Positions 1 through 5,533 are shown, counted from the first letter of the stretch. The stretch: DNA of 11,975 nt from Planctomycetota bacterium (GCA_022573485.1 JACZTW010000094.1:1-11975); one strand, 5' to 3'. Notes: generated by a model not told the origin, from the sequence alone. A program made the numbers and translations.

Positions 1-288
1 AGCTTTTTCGGACATCTCGGACTCTCGGAGTGGCCTTTCGCGGTGGTTCCAAGGCCGGAGCACTGTACATTTTTAGCAGGCCGCACACAGCTTCGAGCGG
101 ATATTTCCGCAATACTGCGTGCGCTTTCTCGCCGAGATACATCGTCGATACACCTACTTTGGTCTTGGTTCGGGGCTGGGAAGACACACTCGATGCACTA
201 TCTGGCAAACGAAGCACGCAGCATCTCGGAGCAATTACCGCCCGTGCCTCTCTACCCCGTCTATACCGAGTTTCCGAAGGTGAAATGA
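1..288 (+). CDS. P-loop ATPase fragment, 5' end outside window, probably truncated
   Basis: The frame is open from base 1 and stops at TGA 286-288, leaving 95 visible residues. The start could lie upstream or at GTG 43. The Walker A-like segment WFGAGKTH has its Lys at visible residue 61; the first Gly of the classical motif is Ser. The preceding part (FGHLGLSEWPF, then an LAGR segment) resembles the N-terminal lead-in of AAA/STAND-like ATPases, where a short NPF/WPF segment and a 'GR' element precede the P-loop. No Walker B, sensor or arginine finger follows. The protein ends about 33 residues after the P-loop Lys, far too short for a working ATPase of this kind. It is either a decayed gene or one interrupted by a stop. 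The stop overlaps the next start (ATGA at 285-288). Family assignment beyond P-loop NTPase is not possible here. Confidence 0.5.
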   Translation, partial: SFFGHLGLSEWPFAVVPRPEHCTFLAGRTQLRADISAILRALSRRDTSSIHLLWSWFGAGKTHSMHYLANEARSISEQLPPVPLYPVYTEFPKVK

Positions 289-464
289 TCAAGTTCAAGA
301 ATTTTCCCTGGCCAGAGTGGGAACGGGAAATTCGTCTCCTGGCACGGCATTACTACAACCTTCGGATGGTGAGTGCGGATGCCAAGAGTGCCAGAATAGC
401 CAGGAACGTATCGGTTGTTTTTGCCATCATTTCGGCTTTGGCAGCGGTCTTAGCGCTAATCTGA
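285..464 (+). CDS. Small single-helix membrane protein, 59 aa, unknown function
   Basis: The ATG at 285 overlaps the stop of the preceding P-loop fragment in an ATGA arrangement, which suggests translational coupling. Residues 1-40 are charged and aromatic (many Arg and Lys, WPEWEREIR, RHYYNLR). Residues about 42-59 form one hydrophobic helix (VSVVFAIISALAAVLALI) ending at the stop, so the product looks tail-anchored, with a basic cytoplasmic N-part. The layout of an arginine-rich helix leading into a membrane helix loosely recalls SLATT-type effector membrane domains, but those have two helices and I cannot confirm the link. The gene could also be the 3' remnant of a larger gene. The open frame extends upstream of 285, but that part only overlaps the P-loop frame and reads poorly. 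Confidence 0.45.
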   Translation: MIKFKNFPWPEWEREIRLLARHYYNLRMVSADAKSARIARNVSVVFAIISALAAVLALI

Positions 465-509
465 TCCGTGACGATCGCGTTGCAATTGCGCGGAGCCGGG
501 GAAAAGAAA

Positions 510-614
510 ATGGCCGATGACAACCCATTTGAAAATGGACACAAAGACGGTGTCGAGCGACAGGATTGGGTTTATTCGGAGACACTAGTTTTCGGTGTTG
601 ATTTGAACTACTGA
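510..614 (+). CDS. Possible 34-aa acidic peptide upstream of the HNH gene
   Basis: ATG 510 to TGA 612-614, with a purine-rich stretch (GGGGAAAAGAAA) before the start as a weak ribosome binding site. The peptide begins MADDNPFENGHKDG and has no membrane segment or Cys. It is in the same frame as the HNH gene that starts 6 bases after its stop, with only TGA, TTT and CAT codons between them. It may be a real small protein whose translation helps load ribosomes on the HNH gene, which has no visible Shine-Dalgarno sequence. Alternatively it may be a former N-terminal extension of that gene cut off by a stop. I do not recognise the peptide. Confidence 0.25.
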   Translation: MADDNPFENGHKDGVERQDWVYSETLVFGVDLNY

Positions 615-620
615 TTTCAT

Positions 621-1553
621 ATGGCTTCTCGAAAGCGCGATGAATTTTCGAAACTTGTAAAGGCAACGCTCCGAGACAGAGTTGGGAGTGTGTGCTCACA
701 ACCTGCATGCGGTAAGGCAACGGTCGGCCCCGACGTATCTTCAGAAGATAGGGCTGCTGTGATCGGCGTTGCAGCACATATTTGTGCGGCTGCGTCAGGT
801 GGTCCTCGCTATGACGCAAAACAAACGCCCATAGAACGCGCTAGCATATTGAATGCCATTTGGCTGTGCGCTAACTGCGCTGCACTGATCGATAAAAACG
901 CTGGTAGGGGATACAGCGTTAGGCAGCTCAATAAATGGAAGAATGATGCCGAAGCACAGGCGCACGATGCATTGCTTTCAAGCGCAGCGTACAGACGCCC
1001 CCCGTGGTTAGAGCGACTGAGCACCGTACACTACGCAAACGTTCCTCGGCTTGCCCAGATGCTATCCGTCGAAGGCATCCCGGACTCCGTTATAGAAACA
1101 CTTCAGAACGGATTTCCTACAAGCGGAATGATCGTCCAGGAGCTTGTCGCGCTCGAAAAGGCAATTGAAGCCGCGAATGTTGAGGCGCTCCCGTTAGATG
1201 ACATACTTCCACCAAGTGAGGACATAGTCGGAAGCGTCATATCATTCCATCACAATTGCATGACGAAAAACGGTGTAATTGACCGTGAAGAAGTCAGTCC
1301 CAAATGGATCAGCGACTTCAACCAGGAGCGGTCCCCTCATTTCTACATCAAGATCAGGGGAACAAGGCTCAATTTCCCCTACGATCCGCGCTGGGTAACT
1401 ACAACGACGGCATATTCTGACTTTCGGGCAGGCAGGACAAGGTTTGCTGGCCTCGGCGTCGTGAAGCGGATATCGGACGATCTGACAGAGGCAATCGTAT
1501 CTCCTTTGCTTGTCGGGCTGCCGCGCCATCCGGCCTGGGACGGTTTTCTATAG
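621..1553 (+). CDS. HNH-like zinc protein, probable nuclease effector, 310 aa
   Basis: Residues 20-110 carry a treble-clef/HNH-like arrangement: Cys25 and Cys30, AHI with His53, GGPRYD at 60-65, Asn78 in LNAIWLC, Cys83 and Cys86 in CANCAALID, then an LNKWK helix near residue 105. Canonical HNH enzymes read CxxCHxxID at the last motif. Here the His is Ala87, as I recall for a defence-associated subfamily with a 'NxIWLCxxCAxLID' signature, so catalysis may differ from classical HNH or be lost. Residues 110-310 match no domain I know and probably sense or bind a partner. ATG 621 is used because an in-frame TGA lies 9 bases upstream; there is no clear ribosome binding site. The gene lies downstream of the ATPase fragment and the small membrane protein in the same direction, as in defence cassettes. 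The region is visibly AT-richer than the genes to its right. Confidence 0.6.
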   Translation: MASRKRDEFSKLVKATLRDRVGSVCSQPACGKATVGPDVSSEDRAAVIGVAAHICAAASGGPRYDAKQTPIERASILNAIWLCANCAALIDKNAGRGYSVRQLNKWKNDAEAQAHDALLSSAAYRRPPWLERLSTVHYANVPRLAQMLSVEGIPDSVIETLQNGFPTSGMIVQELVALEKAIEAANVEALPLDDILPPSEDIVGSVISFHHNCMTKNGVIDREEVSPKWISDFNQERSPHFYIKIRGTRLNFPYDPRWVTTTTAYSDFRAGRTRFAGLGVVKRISDDLTEAIVSPLLVGLPRHPAWDGFL

Positions 1554-1700
1554 GCTTAGGCAAGGGTGCTGCTCAATGGCCGCGCGCCCATTGCCCGAAG
1601 TCCTTAGGCGTCGAAGGTCGGCCGGCCAAGAACCGCCCGCAGCACTTCGGCCTTGTCCATCTTGATGAACGTGAGGAGTGACGAACCGAGGACCTAAGAA
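1554..1700. other. 147-bp gap between the HNH cassette and the integrase block
   Basis: The gap contains a weak inverted repeat, CAATGG at 1574-1579 and CCATTG at 1588-1593, with an 8-base loop and no T run. It could act as a transcript end for the HNH gene but is not a convincing terminator. GAGGA at 1688-1692 is the ribosome binding site of the next gene. No convincing promoter is seen. Confidence 0.3.
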
Positions 1701-1952
1701 ATGGACGTTACACAAATCCCAACAAAGTATCGCGGCTTGCATGAGCGCGCCATGTCCGGCAAGTCACGCAAAGCGGCGATTCGAGCCCACTGCCTGATGT
1801 GCGTCGGCTGGCAAGCGAGAGAAGTCGAGCTTTGCACAGCCAAAGGCTGCCCACTGTACCCGTACCGGCTGATTTCTGAGGCGCGTAAGACGCCGCAAAA
1901 GGGCGAAACAGAGACGATCCGCACCGAAGTGGACTCGGAGGCCATCGGATGA
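1701..1952 (+). CDS. Small Cys-rich (zinc-ribbon-like) element protein, 83 aa
   Basis: ATG 1701 follows GAGGA at a spacing of 8. The core has a CxxC pair (CLMC, residues about 34-37) and a second pair in the form CTAKGC, followed by PLYPYR. The pattern 'C-x2-C ... C-x4-C-P-L-[WY]-P-[YF]-R' is common in short phage and island proteins and is presumably a zinc knuckle. Their function is unknown to me. The basic N-terminus (KYRGLHERAMSGKSRKAAIRAH) would suit nucleic acid binding. The stop codon overlaps the start of the ERCC4-type nuclease gene by 4 bases (ATGA at 1949-1952), so the two are very likely translated together and may work on the same DNA. Confidence 0.65.
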   Translation: MDVTQIPTKYRGLHERAMSGKSRKAAIRAHCLMCVGWQAREVELCTAKGCPLYPYRLISEARKTPQKGETETIRTEVDSEAIG

Positions 1953-2419
1953 GCGTTTCGCCCGTGATTGTCGTTGATACCCGCGAACAGGACTCGTGGA
2001 AATTCGGCAATCTGCCGACCGAGCCGGGGACCTTGAGCACCGGCGATTACTCGATCAAAGGCCTGACGCACTTGATCGCCATCGAGCGAAAGAGCCTGCC
2101 GGACCTACTCGGCTGTGTCGGGCGCGAGCGCGACAGGTTCAAACGCGAGTTGCAACGGCTCCGGGCTTTTAGGTTTCGGTGTCTCGTCGTCGAGGCGAGC
2201 TACGCCGACTTGGAGCGCGGCGGATGGCGTTCAAAGATCCAGCCGTCGCACGTCTTGGGCGCTCTAGCGGCGTGGATGGCTCAATACGCATTGCCGGTCA
2301 TCCTGGCCGGTGACCATCAGGCAGCGGCGAGATTCGCGGAGCGGTATCTATTTCAGGCCGCGCGGTGCATCGCGCAGGAGAACGCGGCGCTCGGTGTGAC
2401 AGCAGAGTGCGTGGCGTGA
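1949..2419 (+). CDS. ERCC4-fold (XPF/Mus81-type) nuclease domain protein, 156 aa
   Basis: The N-terminal half shows the ERCC4 nuclease core: VDTREQ near residue 10, TGDYS near residue 32, then the signature ERKSLPD (ERKx3D) at about residues 46-52, followed by GRERDRFKREL. Asp, Glu and Lys of the GDxnERKx3D motif bind the metal in XPF and Mus81, which cut branched DNA. All are present, so the protein should be active. It has no HhH2 tandem and no helicase domain, so it is a stand-alone nuclease as found in phages and islands. It overlaps the Cys-rich gene upstream by 4 bases. The first HTH gene starts 14 bases downstream, placing it in one operon with the recombination regulators. It may resolve branched intermediates during excision or replication of the element; that role is inferred. 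Confidence 0.85.
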   Translation: MSVSPVIVVDTREQDSWKFGNLPTEPGTLSTGDYSIKGLTHLIAIERKSLPDLLGCVGRERDRFKRELQRLRAFRFRCLVVEASYADLERGGWRSKIQPSHVLGALAAWMAQYALPVILAGDHQAAARFAERYLFQAARCIAQENAALGVTAECVA

Positions 2420-2433
2420 TTGAGGAGACGACG

Positions 2434-2694
2434 ATGGCGAATGTCCAAGAAACAAGTGGCGTAGCGAATCCGGCGGAGTTGATGGCCGTGGGCGAGTTGG
2501 CTAGGCGTTTGCGGGTCTCCGTTCGCCAGGTTCATCGCATGAACAAGGCCGGGCTGATCCCGCGACCGCTGCGGATCGGCGGAGTCGTCCGATGGCACCC
2601 GGACGAAATCGACCGATGGCTGAAATGCGGAGCGCCGGAGCGGTCCGGGTGGGAGCAAGCGGCGACACAGACGGTGGGTGACGAGAACACGTAG
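2434..2694 (+). CDS. AlpA/excisionase-type helix-turn-helix protein 1, 86 aa
   Basis: ATG 2434 is chosen because GAGGAG at 2422-2427 lies 6 bases upstream. Residues about 15-62 form a MerR-like winged HTH of the HTH_17 kind: LMAVGELARRLRVSVRQVHRM, then GLIPRPLRIGGVVRW, then HPDEIDRWL. The 'R-I-G-[GK]-x-x-R-W' wing is typical of excisionase and AlpA families. Such proteins bind near attachment sites to direct excision, or activate the int gene. It is followed after 3 bases by a second, divergent member of the same family. The tail after residue 65 is polar and carries no recognised motif. Confidence 0.75.
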   Translation: MANVQETSGVANPAELMAVGELARRLRVSVRQVHRMNKAGLIPRPLRIGGVVRWHPDEIDRWLKCGAPERSGWEQAATQTVGDENT

Positions 2695-2697
2695 GCA

Positions 2698-2922
2698 ATG
2701 ACGATGGGTGAGAACGAGACGACAATCAAACTCGAACTGACCCCTCTGGTACTGACTAGGGCACAAGTCGGCACGCTGTTGCAAGTCCCGGAGGACACTG
2801 TTGAGAATTTGCATCGCACCGGGCAACTGTCGGGACTCAAGATCGGCAAGCATCTGAGATGGTGGCCAGAAGATGTACGAAAGTTCGCGGAGAGCCTTGC
2901 CAACAACGAACGGACCGGGTAG
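2698..2922 (+). CDS. AlpA/excisionase-type helix-turn-helix protein 2, 74 aa
   Basis: The protein has the same fold as its upstream neighbour: LVLTRAQVGTLLQVPEDTVENL, then GQLSGLKIGKHLRWW, then PEDVRKFAESL. The KIGKHLRWWPEDV wing is diagnostic of HTH_17 excisionase-like proteins. ATG 2698 or ATG 2704 could start it; neither has a strong ribosome binding site, and coupling to the gene ending at 2694 is likely. Apart from the family pattern the two HTH proteins share little sequence, so they are probably not a recent duplication. One may be the recombination directionality factor and the other a transcription regulator. Its stop codon lies inside the -10 element of the predicted integrase promoter. 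Confidence 0.72.
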   Translation: MTMGENETTIKLELTPLVLTRAQVGTLLQVPEDTVENLHRTGQLSGLKIGKHLRWWPEDVRKFAESLANNERTG

Positions 2923-2925
2923 GAT
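2897..2925 (+). promoter_or_regulatory. Predicted sigma70 promoter of the integrase leader
   Basis: TTGCCA at 2897-2902 (5 of 6 to the -35 consensus) is followed after exactly 17 bases by TAGGAT at 2920-2925 (4 of 6 to the -10 consensus). The expected start is about 2932, the first base of the leader stem described next. The promoter lies within the 3' end of the second HTH gene, giving the integrase its own transcript. Confidence 0.5.
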
Positions 2926-2931
2926 CATGGC

Positions 2932-3029
2932 GCTTGTAGATAATGTGCCGTCCAGCACGAAACTCGAACGGGACCTGTGTGGGAGACCTCGCCTTCGCGC
3001 GTTGTCTACAAGCACCCGCATGGGTCCCG
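2932..3029 (+). ncRNA. Candidate structured (pseudoknot-like) leader RNA of the integrase gene
   Basis: Two long helices interleave. Helix A pairs 2932-2948 with 2997-3013: 17 consecutive pairs, the outer nine perfect (GCTTGTAGA with TCTACAAGC), with three U-G wobbles inside. Helix B pairs 2969-2983 with 3015-3029: 15 consecutive pairs, the outer seven perfect (CGGGACC with GGTCCCG), with three wobbles. The 5' arm of B lies in the loop of A, so the two form a pseudoknot, or are alternatives if the full lengths are too strained. All six wobbles are G-U in plus-strand RNA and would be A-C mismatches in minus-strand RNA. This points to a functional plus-strand transcript rather than a DNA palindrome. 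A small alternative hairpin (GTGC 2945-2948 with GCAC 2955-2958) competes with the inner part of A. The integrase ribosome binding site starts 9 bases after helix B. I do not recognise a known RNA family. Confidence 0.6.
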
Positions 3030-3048
3030 ACCAATTCAGGAGCAAGCC

Positions 3049-4092
3049 ATGAACGACGAACCGAAAGTCTGGATCAGCAGCCGCAAACTCAAGAGCGGAA
3101 AGCGATCGTACCATTTACGGTGGATCGACTTGGCCACAGGCAAGTGGCGAAACCAGAAGGTCGGCACCGATCACAAGCGCGCCGAGCGGCAAGCGGCGCT
3201 ACTTGAGAACGAGCTGCGCAAAGGAACGCACGTCGATGTCAAGCACGCCAACTGGGACGAGTTCGCCGCAGAAGCCGTCTCGCTATTGGAGGGCGGGCAC
3301 GCGAGTATGGCGACGCAAGTGCTGGCAGAGTTCGGCGACTTGCTCTCTCGGCCGCTGCCGGGAAGGGTGCGGCACGTTGCGATCAAGACATACGTGAAGC
3401 ACCTGGAAGAAAAGGGCAACAAGCAGGGCACCATAAACAAGAATCTCCGCTATCTCCGCCTTGCCTTCAATGAAGGGATCAAGATGGAATGCGTCGCCAA
3501 GAATCCGCTAAGCGATTGGAACTGGAAGAAGGTCAAGCGCGGGACGCTGCGGATTCTCACTGCCGCCGAAGAGGCGAAGTTCTTTGACGCCGCGCGCGAG
3601 TTGTACGGCTTCAGGATGTGGATGTTTTTGAGGTTCACGCTGGAAACGTGGGGAAGGCATTCGGAGGTCACGGGGTTGCTGTGGGAGGATATCGATTTCG
3701 ATAGCCGGACAATCGTTTTCCGCGATACCAAGTCAGCCGAGGATCGCACCATCCCGATAGCCGAGTCGTCCAGCCTTATCGATGATCTGCGAAAACTTCA
3801 GGTGCAGACCCTTCGGGACGGCGGGCCGTTCGTGGCCTACGCTGATGGCTCCAGCACAGCCAAGAAGCGAAACCGCATCCTGAAGGCTGCGGAGATTCAG
3901 CCGATCACGGTTCACGACCTGCGGCGAACGGGGATCACGCGGGCACTGCTGGCCAGCGTGCCGCCGATCACTGTGCAGAAGTTGGCTGGCCATAAGGACA
4001 TCAAGACCACAATGGAGTATTACGCCCAGGTGAACTTCGACGACCTGCGAGCTGGGGTCGAGAAACAAAGGGCGGCATTGTTCGCGGGCTGA
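3049..4092 (+). CDS. Tyrosine recombinase (phage-type integrase), 347 aa
   Basis: The ATG at 3049 is chosen because AGGAG at 3038-3042 lies at a suitable distance; the open frame extends upstream to 2977, but that part overlaps the structured leader. Residues about 1-60 resemble an arm-binding/AP2-like N-terminus (SRKLKSGKRSYHLRW). Residues 70-160 form the core-binding SAM-like domain (INKNLRYLRLAFNEGI). The catalytic domain follows, with all conserved residues: Arg203 in ETWGRHSEV, Lys228 in RDTKSAED, His289 and Arg292 in HDLRR, His315 in AGHKD and Tyr324 in TTMEYY. It should cut and rejoin the element's attachment sites. Two excisionase-like proteins and an ERCC4 nuclease lie upstream. A promoter and structured leader directly before it suggest its expression is controlled separately from them. 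Confidence 0.92.
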   Translation: MNDEPKVWISSRKLKSGKRSYHLRWIDLATGKWRNQKVGTDHKRAERQAALLENELRKGTHVDVKHANWDEFAAEAVSLLEGGHASMATQVLAEFGDLLSRPLPGRVRHVAIKTYVKHLEEKGNKQGTINKNLRYLRLAFNEGIKMECVAKNPLSDWNWKKVKRGTLRILTAAEEAKFFDAARELYGFRMWMFLRFTLETWGRHSEVTGLLWEDIDFDSRTIVFRDTKSAEDRTIPIAESSSLIDDLRKLQVQTLRDGGPFVAYADGSSTAKKRNRILKAAEIQPITVHDLRRTGITRALLASVPPITVQKLAGHKDIKTTMEYYAQVNFDDLRAGVEKQRAALFAG

Positions 4093-4113
4093 TCCTGCGA
4101 CCATCCTGCGACC
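4092..4113 (+). repeat. Tandem 11-bp direct repeat at the integrase stop codon
   Basis: ATCCTGCGACC occurs twice without spacing, at 4092-4102 and 4103-4113, beginning on the last base of the integrase stop. Short direct repeats next to an int gene are often arm-type binding sites for the recombinase N-terminal domain. That role is inferred only from position. Confidence 0.5.
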
Positions 4114-4122
4114 GCGCTGCTT

Positions 4123-4148
4123 AAACGCTCGAAAAGCGGCGTTTTTTG
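4123..4148 (+). terminator. Rho-independent terminator after the integrase gene
   Basis: AAACGC at 4123-4128 pairs with GCGTTT at 4139-4144, and an overlapping alternative pairs CGCT 4126-4129 with AGCG 4135-4138. A run of six T follows or overlaps at 4142-4147. A second T-rich stretch occurs at about 4160-4165. Position 31 bases after the integrase stop fits its transcript end. Confidence 0.55.
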
Positions 4149-4179
4149 GCGATTATGGCTTTTTTCTCCCGAAAACCAA

Positions 4180-4194
4180 AGGATTCACAATCCT
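4180..4194. other. 15-bp palindrome, candidate attachment-site core (attR)
   Basis: AGGATT-CAC-AATCCT is a perfect inverted repeat with a 3-base centre. It lies 87 bases downstream of the integrase and 65 bases before the stop of the first chromosomal gene. Read either way it resembles an anticodon stem-loop (GGA-TTGTGAA-TCC on the minus strand), a frequent recombination target. However, no D arm or T arm is present around it, so it is not a tRNA gene. The matching left site is outside the window. Confidence 0.3.
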
Positions 4195-4258
4195 GACGGC
4201 ACCGCCCGGAGACCCAGACGGGGCGAGATCAGCGTAGGTCCGTTCTCATCCATTTGAG

Positions 4259-5383
4259 CTAGAAATTCACACCCAAATGAAACGCCTCGACCATCTTGCC
4301 GGCCATTTGCTTGTTTGAGAAAACCAGCGGCAGAATGGACTGCGAATCCGTGAACGGCGCCCGCAGATGCCCCGCAAGTTCGGTCCGCCACAGGCTTTCG
4401 AACCGGCGTAACGTGTCCTGCGGAACGGAACTCTGCAGGGCCTCTATCAAGACCTGGCTGGCGAGCGCCGCGGACCACATGCCGGGGTAAATCCCTTCAT
4501 TTGTGTAACTGGCAGCGAATCCTCCCACGTGTCCGATCAACAGTGTCCTCTTGGCGACGTGACTGTCCATCGCCAGAGCCACACCCGCCGCACTTCGGCT
4601 CGGCGTCACGCCCCGGGCGTGCTCGGCCCAGTCCGACGGCAGGAGCCCGCGCTGCATAAATCGATCCGAGAGCGACTCCAATTCTCGCTGCGCATCCGAG
4701 GCGGACCCTTCCACGCAAACGCCGACCGTCAGGCGACCGTCTCTCGACATGCGGTAGCCCACTCCTCCGGCGCCCCCGACGGCCAACACACAATCCATTC
4801 GCCCGGGCGCCGCTAACGCTCCACTGGGGCAACTGTAGGCGGACGCCCACCAGCCGTCTCCCTCAGCGAGGCCGGCACTCAAGCCGGTTTGCTGAACGAG
4901 CCGGCTGTCGATGCCCGTCGCAAGCAAGAGAAACTTGCCGAGGTACTGCCGACCATCAGCGAGGAGCGCCGTGATCTTGTCCTCGCCGAGTCGAATCTCG
5001 ACCACCTCTGTCTGATCCTCGAAGCGTCCCTGACGGCCGGCCTGGAATTGCCGAACGATCGCTTGCGTCAATTGGCCGTAGTCCACCAAAAAAGCGGTTT
5101 TCTCAGGCAGTTCAGGATCAATTGACTTGGAGAAATCAGCCAGATACATCGAGCAGTGCCGGACCGGATCGCCCAGGATCGCCTCAGTCGGAACAGCGGC
5201 TGATTTGAGAATGTCTTCGGCGTGCGGGCTGAGCCAATCGGTACACGTTGCCCTCACGGGAAAACGATTTGCATCCAGCAAGAGCACGTCATGCTCCGCC
5301 TTGGCGAGCAGCGCGGCGGCCAGCGCACCACTGGCACCGGCCCCCACGACAATCACATCATGCACAGGTGCTTCTTTTCTCAT
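4259..5383 (-). CDS. FAD-dependent oxidoreductase, geranylgeranyl reductase/monooxygenase-like, 374 aa
   Basis: ATG 5383 is preferred because GAGGTGG lies about 10 bases upstream; GTG 5422 would add 13 residues without a ribosome binding site. Residues 10-37 are the Rossmann FAD-binding start: VIVVGAGASGALAAALL, GxGxxG at 14-19, with Asp37 for the ribose. CTDWLSP follows at 47-53, in the region that contacts substrate in geranylgeranyl reductase-like enzymes. Near residues 284-301 comes the second FAD motif (GHVGGFAASYTNEGIYPGMWS). The usual 'GDAAG' Asp that contacts the FAD phosphates is His here, so FAD binding may be altered. The substrate cannot be told: polyprenyl lipids, aromatics or halogenation are possible. 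No membrane segment. The stop is intact, so the neighbouring element did not disrupt the gene. An anti-sigma kinase gene lies 150 bp upstream on the same strand. Confidence 0.7.
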   Translation of the reverse strand: MRKEAPVHDVIVVGAGASGALAAALLAKAEHDVLLLDANRFPVRATCTDWLSPHAEDILKSAAVPTEAILGDPVRHCSMYLADFSKSIDPELPEKTAFLVDYGQLTQAIVRQFQAGRQGRFEDQTEVVEIRLGEDKITALLADGRQYLGKFLLLATGIDSRLVQQTGLSAGLAEGDGWWASAYSCPSGALAAPGRMDCVLAVGGAGGVGYRMSRDGRLTVGVCVEGSASDAQRELESLSDRFMQRGLLPSDWAEHARGVTPSRSAAGVALAMDSHVAKRTLLIGHVGGFAASYTNEGIYPGMWSAALASQVLIEALQSSVPQDTLRRFESLWRTELAGHLRAPFTDSQSILPLVFSNKQMAGKMVEAFHLGVNF

Positions 5384-5429
5384 GGGATTGGCCCACCTCG
5401 ATCCCGCTCCGGCGTCAGTCACGGCAGTT

Positions 5430-5493
5430 CTACGGCTTCGTAGCGGCCGACCTCGACTCGACTGAGCTCGCCGAAGTCCGTGTCGACCGCTAC
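5430..5493 (-). promoter_or_regulatory. Structured leader between the anti-sigma and oxidoreductase genes
   Basis: In minus-strand RNA, 5493-5482 pairs with 5451-5440 over 12 consecutive pairs (GTAGCGGTCGAC with GTCGGCCGCTAC), with a single U-G wobble and a 30-base loop. A second hairpin, CTACG-loop of 4-CGTAG at 5443-5430, uses four of the same bases, so the two are mutually exclusive. Such alternative pairing in a leader resembles an attenuator or switch. The wobble would be an A-C mismatch in the plus-strand RNA, which supports minus-strand transcription. The oxidoreductase start lies 47 bases downstream. Confidence 0.4.
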
Positions 5494-5533
5494 AGGAGTT
5501 TTCAGACAGAGCCTCATGCCGAGTAACATTCGT

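Larger units (their letters stand above)
1..4194. mobile_element. Right end of an integrated element (integrase island)
   Basis: The region runs from the left window edge to just beyond a tyrosine recombinase gene. It carries typical accessory cargo, all on the plus strand: a P-loop ATPase fragment, a small membrane protein, an HNH-like protein, an ERCC4-fold nuclease, two AlpA-like HTH proteins and the integrase. Genes to the right are housekeeping-like and lie in both orientations. The integrase C-terminus faces the proposed boundary, as is usual for elements whose int gene adjoins an attachment site. The left end, and therefore the matching attachment site, is not in the window. The right border at 4194 is a guess based on a palindrome. 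The cassette at 1-1553 and the block at 1701-4092 differ in base composition (about 47% GC in 841-900 against 58% in 3841-3900, counted by hand), so the element may be a composite. Confidence 0.6.

Noticed and set aside
1604..1660. Minus-strand 18-codon ORF (MDKAEVLRAVLGRPTFDA)
   Set aside because: Codon use looks natural and it recalls the start of small nucleotidyltransferases, but it ends after 18 residues, has no clear ribosome binding site and has no continuation in another frame that I can follow. It may be a remnant but is not supportable as a gene.
2932..3029. CRISPR-like, integron attC or simple DNA palindrome reading of the integrase leader
   Set aside because: There is no repeat-spacer pattern and no attC core sites (RYYYAAC/GTTRRRY). 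The wobbles are all of the G-U kind in plus-strand RNA, which fits an RNA better.
2353..3114. Long minus-strand ORF of 253 codons opposite the HTH genes
   Set aside because: It is the shadow of the plus-strand operon. Its translation has no domain, and the plus-strand genes have convincing motifs and ribosome binding sites.
4180..4194. tRNA-His or tRNA-Val gene fragment based on the anticodon-like loop
   Set aside because: Neither strand shows a D arm, T arm or acceptor stem at the right distances. It is kept only as a palindrome and possible att core.
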